Assembly: GCA_014529385.2 (NCBI GenBank)
Contig: CM043967.1
Location: 84,514,278 to 84,578,277, forward strand
Origin: Adiantum capillus-veneris
Taxonomy: Eukaryota > Streptophyta > Polypodiopsida > Polypodiales > Pteridaceae
Direction: 5' to 3'
Length of the DNA stretch: 64,000 bases
In this document: positions 25,689-39,005 of the stretch, in pieces
Layout of the letters: every line of letters starts with the position of its first letter
Position numbering within the stretch: position 1 is the first letter of the stretch
Notes under the pieces: generated by a model
Seen by the model: the letters and a program-made list of their open reading frames with translations, nothing else
Database searches by the model: none
Told to the model about the DNA's origin: nothing
Made by a program: the position numbers and the translations under genes

Positions 25689-25705
25689 CCCGACAACGGC
25701 GCCAA
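25689..25705 (-). promoter_or_regulatory. Primer binding site, TTGGCGCC type, minus strand
   Basis: The minus strand reads TTGGCGCCGTTGTCGGG, followed by the LTR-like boundary TGTCTGAG at 25706. It faces the site at 23386. Confidence 0.65.
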
Positions 25706-26400
25706 TGTCTGAGGGGGCTTTCACAACATTTGTCACATCTCACAAAGAGATGACCCCAAGACTAAAATGTCAATCCAAGGCAGCAAGTGACTCAATTAGG
25801 GCAAGGAGGCATGCCAACATGTCGTCAAATTGAACACAATACACTCCATGGAAACAATGTATGAACTCTTTAACTGCGGTGAACCTAAATTCTACCTCTC
25901 AAATCTAATCACACATCCACATGCAAAACCAATAGCAAATCAACTCTGATCAACATCAAACTTGGTAGGCACATTCCTTACTAGGTCAAAACACTTCTAG
26001 ACCAACAAACCTTAGATCTGCACACTGAGGAAATCGTGATTTTCTCCAGCAACAAAGTTGAAGGTCATCAAATCTGATGTCGGACAAGCCTACTAGGTGC
26101 TCCTAAGCATTGGGAATCTAGTGCAATTGACGGAATCTCAAAACGATGCTAATCCTTCGTTAGTGAGGTATGTCACCTGTAAGGTCATGGGAGTCAACGC
26201 TCGAATCTCGCAAAATCTCGCAAAACACTTGCAATGTAGATATCGACGTGAAGAGCTCCTCGAGGCTAACGTGCTGATGCTCTTTTTGAGGCCTTGTAAC
26301 TTCTTCCTTTTTTTAATAAAAATTTTGCTTATCGTAAAAAAACTAATATGCCTTGATTGATTCACTATGGCAATGGTGTGAATTAAACAGGAGGAGTAGT
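25706..26400 (-). mobile_element. Probable LTR of a minus-strand gypsy element (outer end unknown)
   Basis: It starts TGTCTGAGGGGG next to the primer site. No partner LTR was found and the right boundary is arbitrary. Confidence 0.35.
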
Positions 26401-27407
26401 GTTGTAACTTTCACCTCATATTGTCTCTTATTCTGAAGGCTGTATAGCATCTCTCCTTGAAGCTGTCGCTAAAAACTCTATGACCTCGCATCACAATTGA
26501 GATTTTGTATTGAAAGATGTATGGAGGTGAAAATTTGCATGTTATAATAAAGATGGAGAGAGATGCATTTCGTGCATTTTCGATGCTTGTGTCCATAAAA
26601 AAAAGAAAAAACCATATGTATGTGTGGTGTGGAGTTGGCACCATTGTCGACATTTATAATAATATTGTAAGGAATGTACCCTTCCCCCGCCACTTTTATC
26701 CCCTCCAGTGTTGGAGGGGGACTTATGCTTCTCCTCTAGTGTTGGAGAGACTTTTTTATTGTAACAATACTATAGTTGTACAAGGAAGAGCTCATTACCA
26801 ATGTTTTATGAAGACATGTATCATTCCACATTGCCATGCAGTGGTGTATTGTCTATGTGTCCCTTTGTTGGGCATTACAAAAATTCTTTAGCCCTTGTCA
26901 CCTTCATCTACAATCTTTTGAATAAAAATGATATAAATTCATTGATTTAATGTGTATATGATGTAATCTAAGTACTTTTGAGATCACATAGAGGAAATCA
27001 AACTACAGAATATAAGTGTAACTTTGGTATTGGTTGTGTGGATCGACGCAGAGTCTTGGATGGATCGACAAGTAGATCTACCTTACATTGTCATTGCCTC
27101 CTTGCCATGTGTATACATTTTTCCATCGTCATCTCTTCGGTGACTTTTGCAAACATGTTGACTATCGCATTCACTTTTGCTATCATTCCTACCATTACCT
27201 TCACTACTTCTAATATTCTTGTTCTCACGATATGTTGAATCTATCGTATTGTCCATTCGTAGGGGGGCACGTGTGCACACACACAAACTCGTAGTATTTG
27301 GGACACCCCATCCCATCATGAACTTCAACGTCTTGCATAATGCCACATGCCTTCAAGAAGAAAGTATAATTGAATGAATGTGGAGAGATACACTCGCTTT
27401 GCATCCA
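26401..27407. other. Unassigned; contains a coiled-coil-like remnant
   Basis: Minus-strand 27083-27240 in one frame reads like a helix (MVGMIAKVNAIVNMFAKV followed by EEMTMEK) and is similar to 30835-30990. No known domain. Confidence 0.3.
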
Positions 27408-27728
27408 CTAAAAATAGCCTAGAGCTTTTTGTCCGTGCTCCCGTTGTGTGTATCCCGTAATTAGTGCATTCCAAGAGATGACATTCTGAACATGAAGCTC
27501 CTCAAGTAATTTTTGTGCTTTCTGAAGCGTACCACATTTGGCATACATATCGACCAAGGAAATGCCAAGCACGACCTCTTTTTTCAAGAGCCTTTGACTA
27601 ACAATATTTACCATAGTAATGTTGGGAAGTTGAGGTATTCCAAGTGACGACATTAGTGAGAAGGGGTTTGGATCAGTAAGTTGATAGTGCATGACATGCA
27701 TTTGCAGTGGTCTCTTTGGGGATGCCAC
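27408..27728 (-). pseudogene. PPR repeat protein fragment (PLS type)
   Basis: The segment LVDMYAKCGTLQKAQKLLEE then VQNVISWNALITGYTQ is the hallmark of plant PLS-class pentatricopeptide repeats, which bind organellar RNA. Only about two repeats are recognisable, and the frame ends with GQKALGYF at a stop. The upstream part (to 27728) does not match the consensus and is probably frameshifted. With no other repeats, targeting sequence or E/DYW domain nearby, this is a decayed or transposed fragment. Confidence 0.75.
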
Positions 27729-28497
<769 letters not shown>

Positions 28498-28655
28498 AGA
28501 TTGAATTATCGTCCGCGGAGGTCAGATATGACCCATGGGACTGAAAGCAAAAAATTACAAATGGGTTCTTCTAAACGGGAGGATCATGCGATACATCTTA
28601 GTTAAGGATTGAGGGTTCAAAGAGGTGTCAAAAGGAAGAGCTAAAATGAACAAAA
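28498..28655 (-). other. 3' non-coding end of L1-ORF1-like copy b
   Basis: The minus strand carries CATATCTGACCTCCGCGG and GATGATAATTCAA, matching copies a and c, before the microsatellite. Confidence 0.7.
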
Positions 28656-29402
28656 CTAAGAAGGGGAAGGTGAGGAGGGAGCCGGCTTGGGAGTTCTAAA
28701 TTCCTGGATAATGGCTTTACCTCCTCGATAGACTGCCCATTTCCCTCCTGTTGTGCGTGCTTCTCGCATCTTCTGGAGTTCTATCTTTTTTTGTTTGAGC
28801 TGGGCGGGTGTGAGATCTTCTGCAAACCAAATTCTAGTATCTTTGAGAAGCCTTGATTGCTCAAGGAGTTTGATTCGATCCGCCTTGGTCTTGAAAGTGA
28901 GGATTGCATGGTTGGTGCGATGCTCATGTGTAAGAGAGGTGATTGTTGCTGGATCCCATTGTACCAAGTGGGTTATTGCTTGGATATGGGCAAAGCACTC
29001 GTGAGTGAGATCCCCCTCCCCTTTCCAGTCACTTGGGAGCCCGCTGATGCAAACGTTGAGGGAGATGTCCTCTTGTCGTTGTCGCTCGCGTAGCGTGGAT
29101 GCCACACGGTCTTCTGCCTTGCAAAGGATTACCTCCTGCACTTGAGTTTTGACCTCCTTTGTGAGTATGGACTCCACTTCGGCCTTTGTTTTATTGAGCT
29201 TGACTTCCATCTCTTCTTTCTTGCAGTTTTCCATCGCGGCAAGCCGTGTCTCGATGGCAGCAAGTCTTTGCTTCAGCTCCTCATTCTCTTTGTGAAGCTT
29301 TTCGACTTCATTTCAAAGATCGACGATGCTGTCGTGCTTCAGGGGTGTTGCTACAACCCCTGCAAAAGTGAGCTTGCCACGGGATGAAGCCCGAGTAGCC
29401 AT
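28656..29402 (-). pseudogene. L1-ORF1-like protein, copy b, one in-frame stop
   Basis: The start at 29402 gives MATRASSRGKLTF. The frame is open for 249 codons except for a TGA at codon 30. Domain order: a short basic N-terminus; a long heptad coiled coil (NEVEKLHKENEELKQRL onwards, residues about 31-100); an RRM-like region beginning LNVCISGLP (about 105-185); and a C-terminal domain with AILTFKTKADRIKLLEQSR, WFAEDLTPAQLKQKK and WAVYRGGKAIIQEF. This order and the (F)AEDL/AQLKQ signature resemble LINE-1 ORF1p (the Transposase_22 family), an RNA-binding trimer. No ORF2 is present. The only break relative to copy c is the stop, so this may be the least decayed copy. Confidence 0.75.
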
Positions 29403-29784
29403 GACTATTGTTTAGAAGACCCAAGGGGTGGGAAAGGCCGCTTAGTGGTTTAATAGCTAACTGTGTAAGCTTGAAAGTATGGAAAATGGAAACTGCAGAG
29501 GACCGTGACGAGGGCGGGTTGTGATGAGGCATGGTCGTGGCGAGAACGGGTATTGGGGGAGCCCGTGAGGGGATGCAGAAACTGCAAGGTGGTGCGAGAG
29601 TGTCGGAGCCCCCGATGGTGCTACTGGAGCCACGACATGATAGGTGTTGGGCAGTGCGAATAATACTGGGGTAGGGTGGAACTGGTTGTATCCGGACCCC
29701 CTCCTGTAGGGCAGCCCCTCGCCCAGGGGGAGGTCGATGAAGCAGAGGAGGGGGGAGTACTACCGCTAGGGTTTCCTGCCGCTA
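29403..29784 (-). other. 5' region of L1-ORF1-like copy b
   Basis: GC-rich non-coding DNA between the ORF start and a long GA tract. I cannot place the element's 5' end. Confidence 0.4.
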
Positions 29785-29791
29785 GAGAGAG

Positions 29792-29879
<88 letters not shown>
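29785..29879. repeat. (GA)n microsatellite
   Basis: About 95 bp with two GATA interruptions. Confidence 0.95.
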
Positions 29880-29881
<2 letters not shown>

Positions 29882-31784
29882 ACGTGTTGTCACAGTCAGA
29901 GGGAGCAAGGAGTTTTGGCTGCCGATCACACAACCTAGTGCAAAACATATTTGAGGAGGAAAACGCTAGGACAAAGGGTTGTCCTCGTGCTACCGAATGA
30001 TTATGCAAAGGAGAACGTTGGGCTGCAATATATAGGATGCATTACCAACAAGGATGTTCGTAGATTCACATCAACCACCTAGGAATAAAGTAAACATGTG
30101 CAGAGTGCATTGAGTACTGTAGTACATAACTTGAATTGCCGAACTGTGAGAAATGAAATGTGTGTCTATTTGATTTATAGATTCAATGATCGAGATTGAG
30201 CATGCACCAATGAGGAAAACATGTGGCTAAACTAAACTTAAGGAAGCATTGGCAAGCTCAAAAAATACATAACGCGTCAACTGACTAAAAGTAGAAATGC
30301 ACTACCGACTTGGTAATCATGTACAAGTGTTGCCTAAATGCACTACCGACCTGGTAATCGTGTATGGGTGTCGTCTAAATGTGAAATCCAGAGGTCGATG
30401 TTTGAATCAATCTACATAAAATGTGAGTAATTAAACAATTTATCTTTCAATAAAGCGTCACATAGTGAAAATGCTAAATATACAGTGCACGTCATGCAGA
30501 AGTGCCATACAAAAGTATGGTGGAGAGTTGGCACTATGGTCTCTCCAAAAATTATAAGAAACAAAATTTGTGCCTTGCCTTGTAGCATTTATGTATTGTA
30601 TACGCATAGGGAATTGGAAACCGATAAAGGACCTTGCAACATTGTTGAGCTAGAGTCGTCAAAATGTCCACTATTGTGAATATACATCCTCTCTGTCTGA
30701 CACAAAATAGGAGTGAAGAAAATACAAAAGATACAAGATTGTGAGTGTTTCAATCATCATCCCTGTGGCTACAATTCCTTAGATGTATTCTCTCATGCTC
30801 TCTTCATCTTTCATACCTTCCCTTTTGTCAATCATGTCTACCTCAATATCCATCAATGTGTAGATCATGTCTTCTACAGTCTACATTAGCATCTCTTCTA
30901 CGACTTTTGCCATTGTGTTGACTATGGATTTCTCATTTGCTATCATGTCTACCATCACCGTTGTTCTCTCATCTTTCAACTTAGCCTCATGGTCAACCTC
31001 CGTGTGGAGGTCTTTGAGTTTCTCACTGTTACTAGTGGACTAAAAGCTTAGGGAAGGCTGAATTTGAATGCTTTCTTTTGGGTTTTTCCTTGTTTGTAAT
31101 CTTGCTTTGAGGGCGAATTCTGATGAGCAAAAATTTGATGGATTGCTTAGGAAGCTCATCGCCACTCTCTTTAAGGCTTTCGGCAAATGTTTCCGACTTC
31201 TCACTCTTCTAGGCGAGATACATGATGAACTCTGCTAAGTACACTTTGTGGAATAGCTGATGGTAGCTTCTAGCTTTGTGCAGATCTTTGAAATGCATCA
31301 AAACTTTTGCCACAATATGGCTAATGAAATCAATCCCATCTGTTACTTTTCTATTGTGCCTATTTTTGACTTGTTTCTGAGTAGATACTATGTGAGGACA
31401 AGGGTTTCGTGGGACAGCTTCCCAAGCCAAAGTCAAAGTATAAGCACTAAAGATTAAAGCATGGAATTAAGTTAGATAGATTATGAGTAGCCATTGGCGA
31501 AGCGCAAGCTATCAGTGCCATAGACGATTGCAAGCTCCGCGGACCGGGAGAATCAATAAGCTCGTGCAGGGCCGACGTGCCAGAGGACTCACCGTATTCA
31601 TACAAGAGGACGTAGAGGAGGTGTCTAGGATGGACCTGGACTTGATGGTGGAGGGAGGGATTTGAAGTGAGGGTTTCCAGTGGTGGCGTTTAGGATGGTG
31701 GTGTTGATCATGCCCGAAAGTGTCTCCAAGGTCATTTCCTCTACTCTTTGTGCTTTGAAGACTTGGGTTGCCTTCACAAGAAGA
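29880..31784. other. No gene recognised; 41-bp tandem repeat and coiled-coil remnant
   Basis: Two 41-bp units starting ACTACCGAC lie at 30301-30341 and 30342-30382. Minus-strand 30835-30990 resembles 27083-27240 at the protein level (VMVDMIANEKSIVNTMAKV). Confidence 0.4.
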
Positions 31785-31850
31785 TTGAGGAATTTTCTCA
31801 TGTAGGAAAACCGAGTATATCTGTTTTTCATACAATGCATAACATCATGA

Positions 31851-31985
31851 GCTTCTGCTCGAGAGGCACCGCATACCTAGCTAGGTACGATTGGGGGCAG
31901 GGGACCCCCGGCCCCCCCATCGGGCCGGCGGGGCAGGGTACCTAGCTAGGTATGCGGCGCCTCCCTCACAGAAGCTCATGATGTT
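31851..31985. repeat. Near-palindromic unit, left
   Basis: It begins CATCATGAGCTTCTG and ends with the inverse, CAGAAGCTCATGATG. TACCTAGCTAGGTA occurs at 31874 and 31939 with a GC-rich middle. Confidence 0.85.
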
Positions 31986-34216
31986 GAGGTAAGTGACAAT
32001 GTGGCAAATATTGTGAGAATTTTTCCAAAACTTCTTATGCCATTGCGTATGACCACATTGCCATATCACCATCTCTGAGTCTTTGAATTGTGCAATTGTT
32101 GGAGTAGTAGCTCTGATGCCAGGACGTGAGGAGTGGGATGGCCATGGCATGAAGAATGGGAACAACAAAACAAAGACGTCTTATGTCTAGCCTGCAATTT
32201 CACTTTTCATGACTGGCCTTGCGGTGTGTCTGCTTGGGGTATTGGCCAAGGCGCCTTCAATGTAGCAGGGTACATGTGTCTCCACAATTAAGGTAATCCA
32301 TAGGCAAAGTGTTAATGATATATATTGCCTTGTAGAAAAAATTTCAGGACAAGCATGTCATAAAGATGGCAGTGGTTGTGGCTTCTTGTGGCTTCAATCC
32401 AAATTCAAACCTGGTTACTTGTTGAAAGGAGACGAAGAAAGTTTACAGAGCTGCAAGCTTTTGAGCCCACAGAAGGACAAGCGTGTCATGAGTTAGGCAG
32501 CGGTTGTGGCCTCTGAATTAGTGGCTTCAACCAGAATTCAATGCTGGTCAGAAAGAGTGTGGTGGAGGTGCCGCTAGAGTGAGGCAAACGGGTAATAGTC
32601 CTTGCTCGTGGCCAAGCGGGGCGAAAGGGAGTGCGTGCAATGAGGACAATCGATCCTAGCTTCTTCCATCTCTGTGCAGACCCTTGAAACGAGGTAACAC
32701 TTTCAATGTATTGTCGGCCTTTCACGTGCTAAAACTTGATCTGATCAGCTTTTCCTATGGCTTATGCTATGAGCCTGGTCGGCTGAGCCCGCTTTACAGC
32801 TCTACCGCGAGGCTGGGCGGGCAAGCAGCAAAATGAGCTGCTGAAAATAACTGGAGGTCGCGTTCACCCAGCGCTACTAGTTTGTAAATAAACAAAGTGG
32901 GAATTTTCAACCCTGCGCTGCTAGTTTGTAATAAACAAAGTGGTAATAAACACAGCGCGCTTGAAACCTGGTCGGCTCAGCCAAGGTAGCGCTACCAGTT
33001 TTGCTCGCCAACGTGCAACTACTCACGCCTTTCTGAGCGACCTTGGGTGATGAGGTAAAGCTGAGAGCCAAATTGCCTCTTGCTCCTAGTCGCCATTCAC
33101 AGCCTGAACAATACCCCCATGAAAGTATGCTGTTGAGCGCCACTGGTTCATGCAGTGAAAATCATTCAGATCTTTTTCTTGAAGCTGGTACAATCAGCTA
33201 TGCTTGCCCTTCAGTTTCGAAAGATAATGCAGCCTTCAGTCTTATGGTGCCAGTAACATGCTCATGTTTCTTGAGAGGAATCCGTGAAGATTTTGGGATG
33301 TATGCTGTGTGTGGATGCATCAGATTTTCAGCTGTTTACTTTGCATCACAAGCAGCTTGAATAATACCAAGCTATGAGAGCATGTAAGCGACTTGCGGAA
33401 CCACCTTGCGCTACAGCTTGCAACTCCATACCTTTGAAGGAGTGTCACATGTAAGTAAGATGCCGAAGCAACCGACATGTGTGGTTCAAGGCAATGTGTG
33501 CCAAGGATTTTGTATTTAACAAAATTGCAAAACTGGGAATTGTCTTTAGAAGTGAACAGGGATAAGTTAATGTATGCTGCTTCAACAACTTGCAAGTTCT
33601 TTTGTCCCTGGGTATGACTTAATTGTCGAATATACTTAATAGAGCTTATGTTTTATGCAAACCGTGACATCCCATGAGATTGCAGACATGCGTATCGTGA
33701 GATTTTTGTGCAATTGCTGGGCCGAAGTGGCAGTCTGTTGTTGAGATTTTCTCTATTGTATGCTTGACTAGATGCATTGAACTATTGATCCTAATGACTA
33801 AAACAAAATCTGGCTAGAATTTGCAGATCATAGTATGCCAAGTCGGGGGTTTGAAATCATCGTCTGCACTTGCACTATGTTCACGTGAAAATGTCAATTA
33901 TAAAGTATGGCCTCACAGCAGCAGCAGGTTCTCTTCTCAATTATGTGTGGTCTACTCTTTGTGCTTTTACAGCTGCTTCGGCAAAGGCAGCAAACACGAA
34001 GCCATCTTGAAGCTTCGCAGTTACTTGTTCGTAATCGCCGAAGAGGTTTATTTTGTAATAGAGATTGCAATGTCTTCATTAGTTCTTTCTCCTTGAATTT
34101 AGACAGCCACCTCTCATCGTAGCTTTCCGCCCGACTAACTTCTCCCAAGTCCCCACTTTCTGTGCTCCCTTTAGTCACAAGAAGTTTTGGACAAATTCTC
34201 ACAATAATTCCCACAT

Positions 34217-34470
34217 TGTGACTTACCTCAACATCATGAGCTTTTGTGAGGGAGGCACCGTATACCTAGCTAGGTACGATTGGGGGCAGGGAACCACCGG
34301 CCCCCTTGACTTACCTCAACATCATGAGCTTTTGTGAGGGAGGCACCGTATACCTAGCTAGGTACCATTAGGGGTAGGGGACCGCCGGCCCGGTGGGGGG
34401 GCTGGGGGTCCCCTGCCCCCAATCGTACCTAGCTAGGTATGTGGTGCCTCTCGAGCGAAAGCTCATGATG
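34217..34470. repeat. Near-palindromic unit, right, with internal duplication
   Basis: TACCTAGCTAGGTA occurs at 34263, 34351 and 34426. The segment GACTTACCTCAACATCATG onwards is repeated twice (about 34212 and 34308), so the left half of this unit is tandemly duplicated. Confidence 0.85.
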
Positions 34471-34530
34471 TTATGCATTGTATGAAAAACACTGAAAAAG
34501 ACTCCGTTTTCCTACATGAGAAAATTTTCT

Positions 34531-35470
34531 TGTGTTTTGCTTTATGTAGCCTTTCTCCTTTCATGCTGTCGACCCCTTCATGTGACAACCACCTTAGGCC
34601 ACCATCTGTCCATGCCCTTCCTTATTCCTTCGAAACTTGCTTCCTTGGTCCCCTCTGCAAGTTCAGTTCTTACTTGCTAGCTCTCCCTCAGTAGCACCTC
34701 CTCTATAACGCCTTCTTATTTATCTGATGCAAGGCTTGTAGCCTGCCCCTTGTGCTCCTCTGGAGCGCTCAAACTCCTGCGGCTAGCTTGCCTCCAAAAG
34801 CACCTTGCCTTGCTTACGGGTAAATTTCCCCTTCTTATGTGACCTCTCTCTTCTTATGTGCCTTCAACCCTAGCCTCCCCATGCAACTTGCCTTCCTTGG
34901 GGGTTAAGGCCATAGTGATGTGTTCCGTCTTTGTTAGTGAAAAAGGGAGAATATTTTTAAAAAAATGCATAAATTTTTGATTGGCCAAGCACCCAGAGGA
35001 TACTCATTGCAAAGACAACAGTGAATCATGAAAAGGCATCATGGACCATGGTTATACTCGCATTTCACGATTTTCTAAATTGATAATTTTTATTGGCACA
35101 TGAAGTTAGTGGACACTTATTTCATTTGTTGGAAGGGAATCGTGAATGAGATCTTCAAGATATGCATCAAAAGATGAACATACCATAACTGAGGATACGA
35201 GACTAGAGAAAATGTCGACACGGGCAAAGCTCATGCAAGTTTGGCAGGCATCAAATGAGTTGTCATCCGGCCTCAGGACTAAGTAACACACAAAAATGAA
35301 TGTGGAGTGGTGAGGGGATCCATGGTTGCGAAGTCCACACATGAGATTTTATGCAATCGTAGCCCCAACAATCCTATAAAAAACGAAACCCGACCACAAA
35401 TTGCACCCCCTAAACCCGGACAGTGCATGTTTTTAAGCATAATACATCATAAAAACATGCCTAAGTACAA
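34531..35470. other. No gene recognised
   Basis: Short open frames only; no repeat structure seen. Confidence 0.35.
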
Positions 35471-35660
35471 CATGTGCGCGCGGGTGAGTTGGTTAGCCCA
35501 TGTGACCCAAAATTCGGTGGAGGCCCGAAATTTTCGTTGCTCGGGTTTCGATTGCCTGATTGTCGCGCTGCCTGGGTTTAGCCCGCCTCGTGGGTCATCC
35601 AGTGCAGATGGAGTGGCCGGTTGTAAGCGACATTGGCAGCTCTCTTGAGGGCAAAGCTAC
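35471..35660 (+). mobile_element. Possible tRNA-derived SINE fragment
   Basis: A box-A-like TGAGTTGGTTAGCCCATG (35488) and a box-B-like GGGTTTCGATTGCC (35540) resemble RNA polymerase III promoter elements with an abnormal extra base in box B. No tail or target duplication. Confidence 0.3.
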
Positions 35661-36365
35661 CGGATGGATGCACTACGAGGTAACAACAGGCGCAGTGGAG
35701 GAAGCAATTTCAGGCGCTATCGGCAGCAATGCAAGGTGAGGTTGGGCGCCTAATCTAGCCCAAGTGGCTATTGACAAGGGCTGTAGACAACCAGGGTTGA
35801 GAGCTTGACGATGATGGGCAAACGCAGAGGAGAGGAGAGAGTTGCCGAGAGAGTTCGAAGAGACAGAGGGAAGGATAGCTCACATGGGAGGGAGAGATTA
35901 TACTGGCTATGATCCCTTTACTAATCAATTAACTCTCCCCTCAGATTCTGAATGTATCTGAGATCTCCAAAAATTCCCTGCCCTTATCGCCATCGTTGGC
36001 TCTGCAGATGGCCCCTTCCCCCTCGCCATGGCTCCCTTGTATGGATAGTACTAGTCCTCTTTGCCTTCCCACTTCCCCCCACTCCTATCTGTGCCATGCC
36101 GCCTTGCAAAGGGAGCGCGGAGGTGGATAGTAGCACATGGTAATGGCATGGTGACAAGCAGGATGACGAGAGCAGCGCAATTGACAGGGCCTGGCAATGG
36201 CATATTGTGAGGGGCAGCGACAAAGAAGGAACACAAGAGCATCACGAGACACATCTCTGTGTGCGTGTGTCTGAGCGCTTGTGTTGACAAACGGCATTTC
36301 TTCTCTCTCTCTCTCTCTCCCCAAGACATGACATCATCTCCTCTTAATGGAGTTTTAAAGGTTCA

Positions 36366-36396
<31 letters not shown>

Positions 36397-38304
36397 GGCA
36401 TCCTGTCGGATATAATTAGTGGCAGCAGAGCAGCATGCAATGGGGCGAAGCAGGTGATCACAGGCATCAAAGAACCGTGAAGGATGGGGCAGGGGCACTG
36501 CAAGGTAGGATGTGGTGGTTCGTTCTGCAGTAGAGTGATGGCAGGGGATGAGGGCATGTGGATGCTTTAGAGCAAAGCCTTGGGGGCATACATTGGGCAC
36601 TTGGTGCAGCAGCTAGGCGGGGAGTAGGCTTCCCATGTTCGGTACACCACCTCCTGGACGGATCCCACCAGCTCCCTTGCTGTTGCCCCGACCCTGAGGC
36701 CCGACTCCTCTTAAACGTCGATGCTCTTCTATTTATTGGCCTTTTCAGCCTGCAATGTTGCCTGCCCGCCCTCTGCCCTGCTCCATTTGAGATCCAGCAC
36801 AGAGGTCCTTGTATAGCATGGGAATGATGTCGAGGATTTGGGGCGGGGCTGTAGGCGTTCGAGGGCCTCCTGAGGCCATGAGAGGTTCCAAGTCGCCAAG
36901 CCAATGTGCAGTATACGGGTGGTATGACAGACTCCCAGACAAGAGAAATTAGGAGGGGGGCAACGTAATGAGGGCAGAGAGATGCTTGCCAACTGGTGTC
37001 AAAAAATGACGAGACTAGACCTTAGGAGTGAGATTGGGCTCACATTGGGGAGGTGGAAGAAACACTCCAAAAAGTGTTTCTTGGGGTGGAAGAGTTACAA
37101 AATGCACACTTCCTCCCACCCATTTGTCCACATAGAGGGTGGAACAAAAACAGACTCGATTTTTTTTCGTCGTCTGTTGTGAACATTGGGCGGCGGCGGA
37201 ACAAATAGTAAAAAGAAAAATATTTATCAAGTGTACCAATAAATCTTGGGAAAATTTCCAAAATACTCCTCTTATTTGTGAAAATTCCCAAAATAGCCCT
37301 CTAATTTCAAAAATTCCAAAAATATTGTCAATAGTGTGTCAAATTGCCAAAATGCCCTTCAAATTTTCGGAAATTTCCTTTGGCTGTGGGAGTAAATTTC
37401 TCCCAAAAAAATTTAATAATAAAAGGGTATTTTGGTAATTTTCATAAACCTTAGTGAAAGAGGGGGTAATGAAAGTTTATTTTATTAATAGCTTAACGTT
37501 CTTAATGTTCATGACGGTGAGCCTTTGACATGGCAGCCCACGTGGAGGGTGGAAGTCCTTTTGGGGGGGGAGGGGCGAAAGAAAAACGTTGAATGGCTTC
37601 CATGAGCTGGCACGCCTTTTTCAGTGTTTCCGCTGTGCTATCTGAACACCCCATCCGACGTGCACCCCTGCGATTGGCTCTGTGCAAGCGTCTCTGTGTT
37701 GTCGCGGCCTAGTCTAAACCCACCCTAAGTAAGTCTATAGTCACGCTAGGCTATCTAGCTCTCCTTCCTTGCTTTACTCTCATCTACTGCACTCAGCTAT
37801 GCACACCCGCCATTGCCTGCCCTTGTCACCCTCAGTTGTGCTCCCAGCTCTGTGGGCCCATGACTGCTGCAGATCAGCAATCTGCCCTTTGATCTGCACA
37901 CATCTATGCTATCACCTGTGCTTGCCTAAGCCTTGTGCCCATTGGGTGCCAGATTGCGCTCGCCCCTTGCTGTAGAAAAAAGCAAGTGCGCCATGTCCAC
38001 AACGTCAAGCTTTTCTGTGTCTTGTACGACTCCAAGCACCCAAAACTGCTCAGGCCCACCCTCCCTTGCATGTTGCCCACTCTTAACTACACTTGCTTCT
38101 CCCCCTCCACAATGCCCATAACCTACACCGTCTGCACCTCCTCTCGATTGATCCACGCTACTGTCAACCTCCCAATCTCGCCTCAAAGATCTGTTGTGCT
38201 ATGGTGGCTCATCCTTGTATAGCCCATGCCTCTGTCCGCTGACAAACCTTCTCCCCCCTTGCAGAGCCCCACTTGCGCGCTTCGTCCTGAGCTCCATCAA
38301 GATC
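35661..38304. other. No gene recognised; poly-G run
   Basis: A 29-base G run lies at 36367-36395. The rest gives only short open frames in all six frames without recognisable domains. Confidence 0.35.
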
Positions 38305-38520
38305 GGTGCCACCCACTACCATCCTGGCGACCACCATTGTTTTGAGACATTAGCTGTTGTTGCCGCCTCGACCTCCTCCACAAACCCTCGCTAGGTTTCA
38401 CACCACGAACCCGGTGCCATCCAATATCATCCTGGCGACCACCATCGTTTTGAGCCACTAGCTGTTGTCGTCACCTCGACCTCCTCCACAAAACCTCACT
38501 AGGTTTCACACCATGAGTGA
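38305..38520 (+). repeat. 108-bp tandem duplication
   Basis: Two diverged units beginning GGTGCCA(C/T)CCA and ending near AGGTTTCACACCA. Confidence 0.85.
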
Positions 38521-38556
38521 CCAGCACTAAATGCACGTGTTATTGGTAACTTTATC

Positions 38557-38795
38557 AATAAATACATTATACTCCCCTGTGATGTTAAAGCTAGTAACCA
38601 ACTCTGTCCTCAATCTGTATGCTCCCTCCTCGAGCATGTCGATGTAACTTTTTGTCTCTTTCTATTATAATCACCAATAAATACATTATACTCCCTTGTT
38701 GATATTAAAGCTAGTAACCAACTCTGTCCTCAATCTGTATGCTCCCTCCTTGAGCTTGTCGATGTAACTTTTTGTCTCTTTCTATTATAATCACC
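38557..38795 (+). repeat. 119-bp tandem duplication
   Basis: Units start at 38557 and 38676 (AATAAATACATTATACTCCC) and are almost identical. A partial third start lies at 38812. Confidence 0.9.
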
Positions 38796-39005
38796 GCCTT
38801 ATATTGGTAAAAATAAATACATTATACATCTATACTTGTCTACTTTTGCTATGGATTTTGAAGTAAATTTTTAATGCTCATTGCGACATTCTTTTCTCGT
38901 TTTAGTTGTCTCTTTATGGTAACTTTCTCAAGATGATAGACTATTACACTCACATACCCAGCTTGTATAACTCATTTCTAAACTTATACAGCCTTGTCCT
39001 TGTTA

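Larger units (their letters stand above)
31785..34530. mobile_element. 2.7-kb inverted-repeat (foldback-like) structure
   Basis: The left arm at 31785-32040 and the right arm at 34160-34530 are inverted copies of each other. Outer part: TTTTCTCATGTAGGAAAAC and CATACAATGCATAACATCATG. Inner part: TTGAGGTAAGT, CACAATGTGG-like and TCCAAAACTTCTT. Each arm also contains a shorter near-palindrome centred on TACCTAGCTAGGTA. The 2.1-kb interior has no recognisable gene. It could be a DNA transposon with long terminal inverted repeats (Mutator-like or foldback) or the product of an inverted duplication. No target duplication was found. Confidence 0.6.

Noticed and set aside
20400-26050. A single large non-coding retroelement (LARD) spanning the AT-rich region
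   Set aside because: Recurring CGATTTTT motifs hint at unity, but I could not pair LTRs or find target duplications, and the primer sites face inwards.
36355-36600. Proline-rich and glycine-rich open frames
   Set aside because: They come from the 29-base G run.
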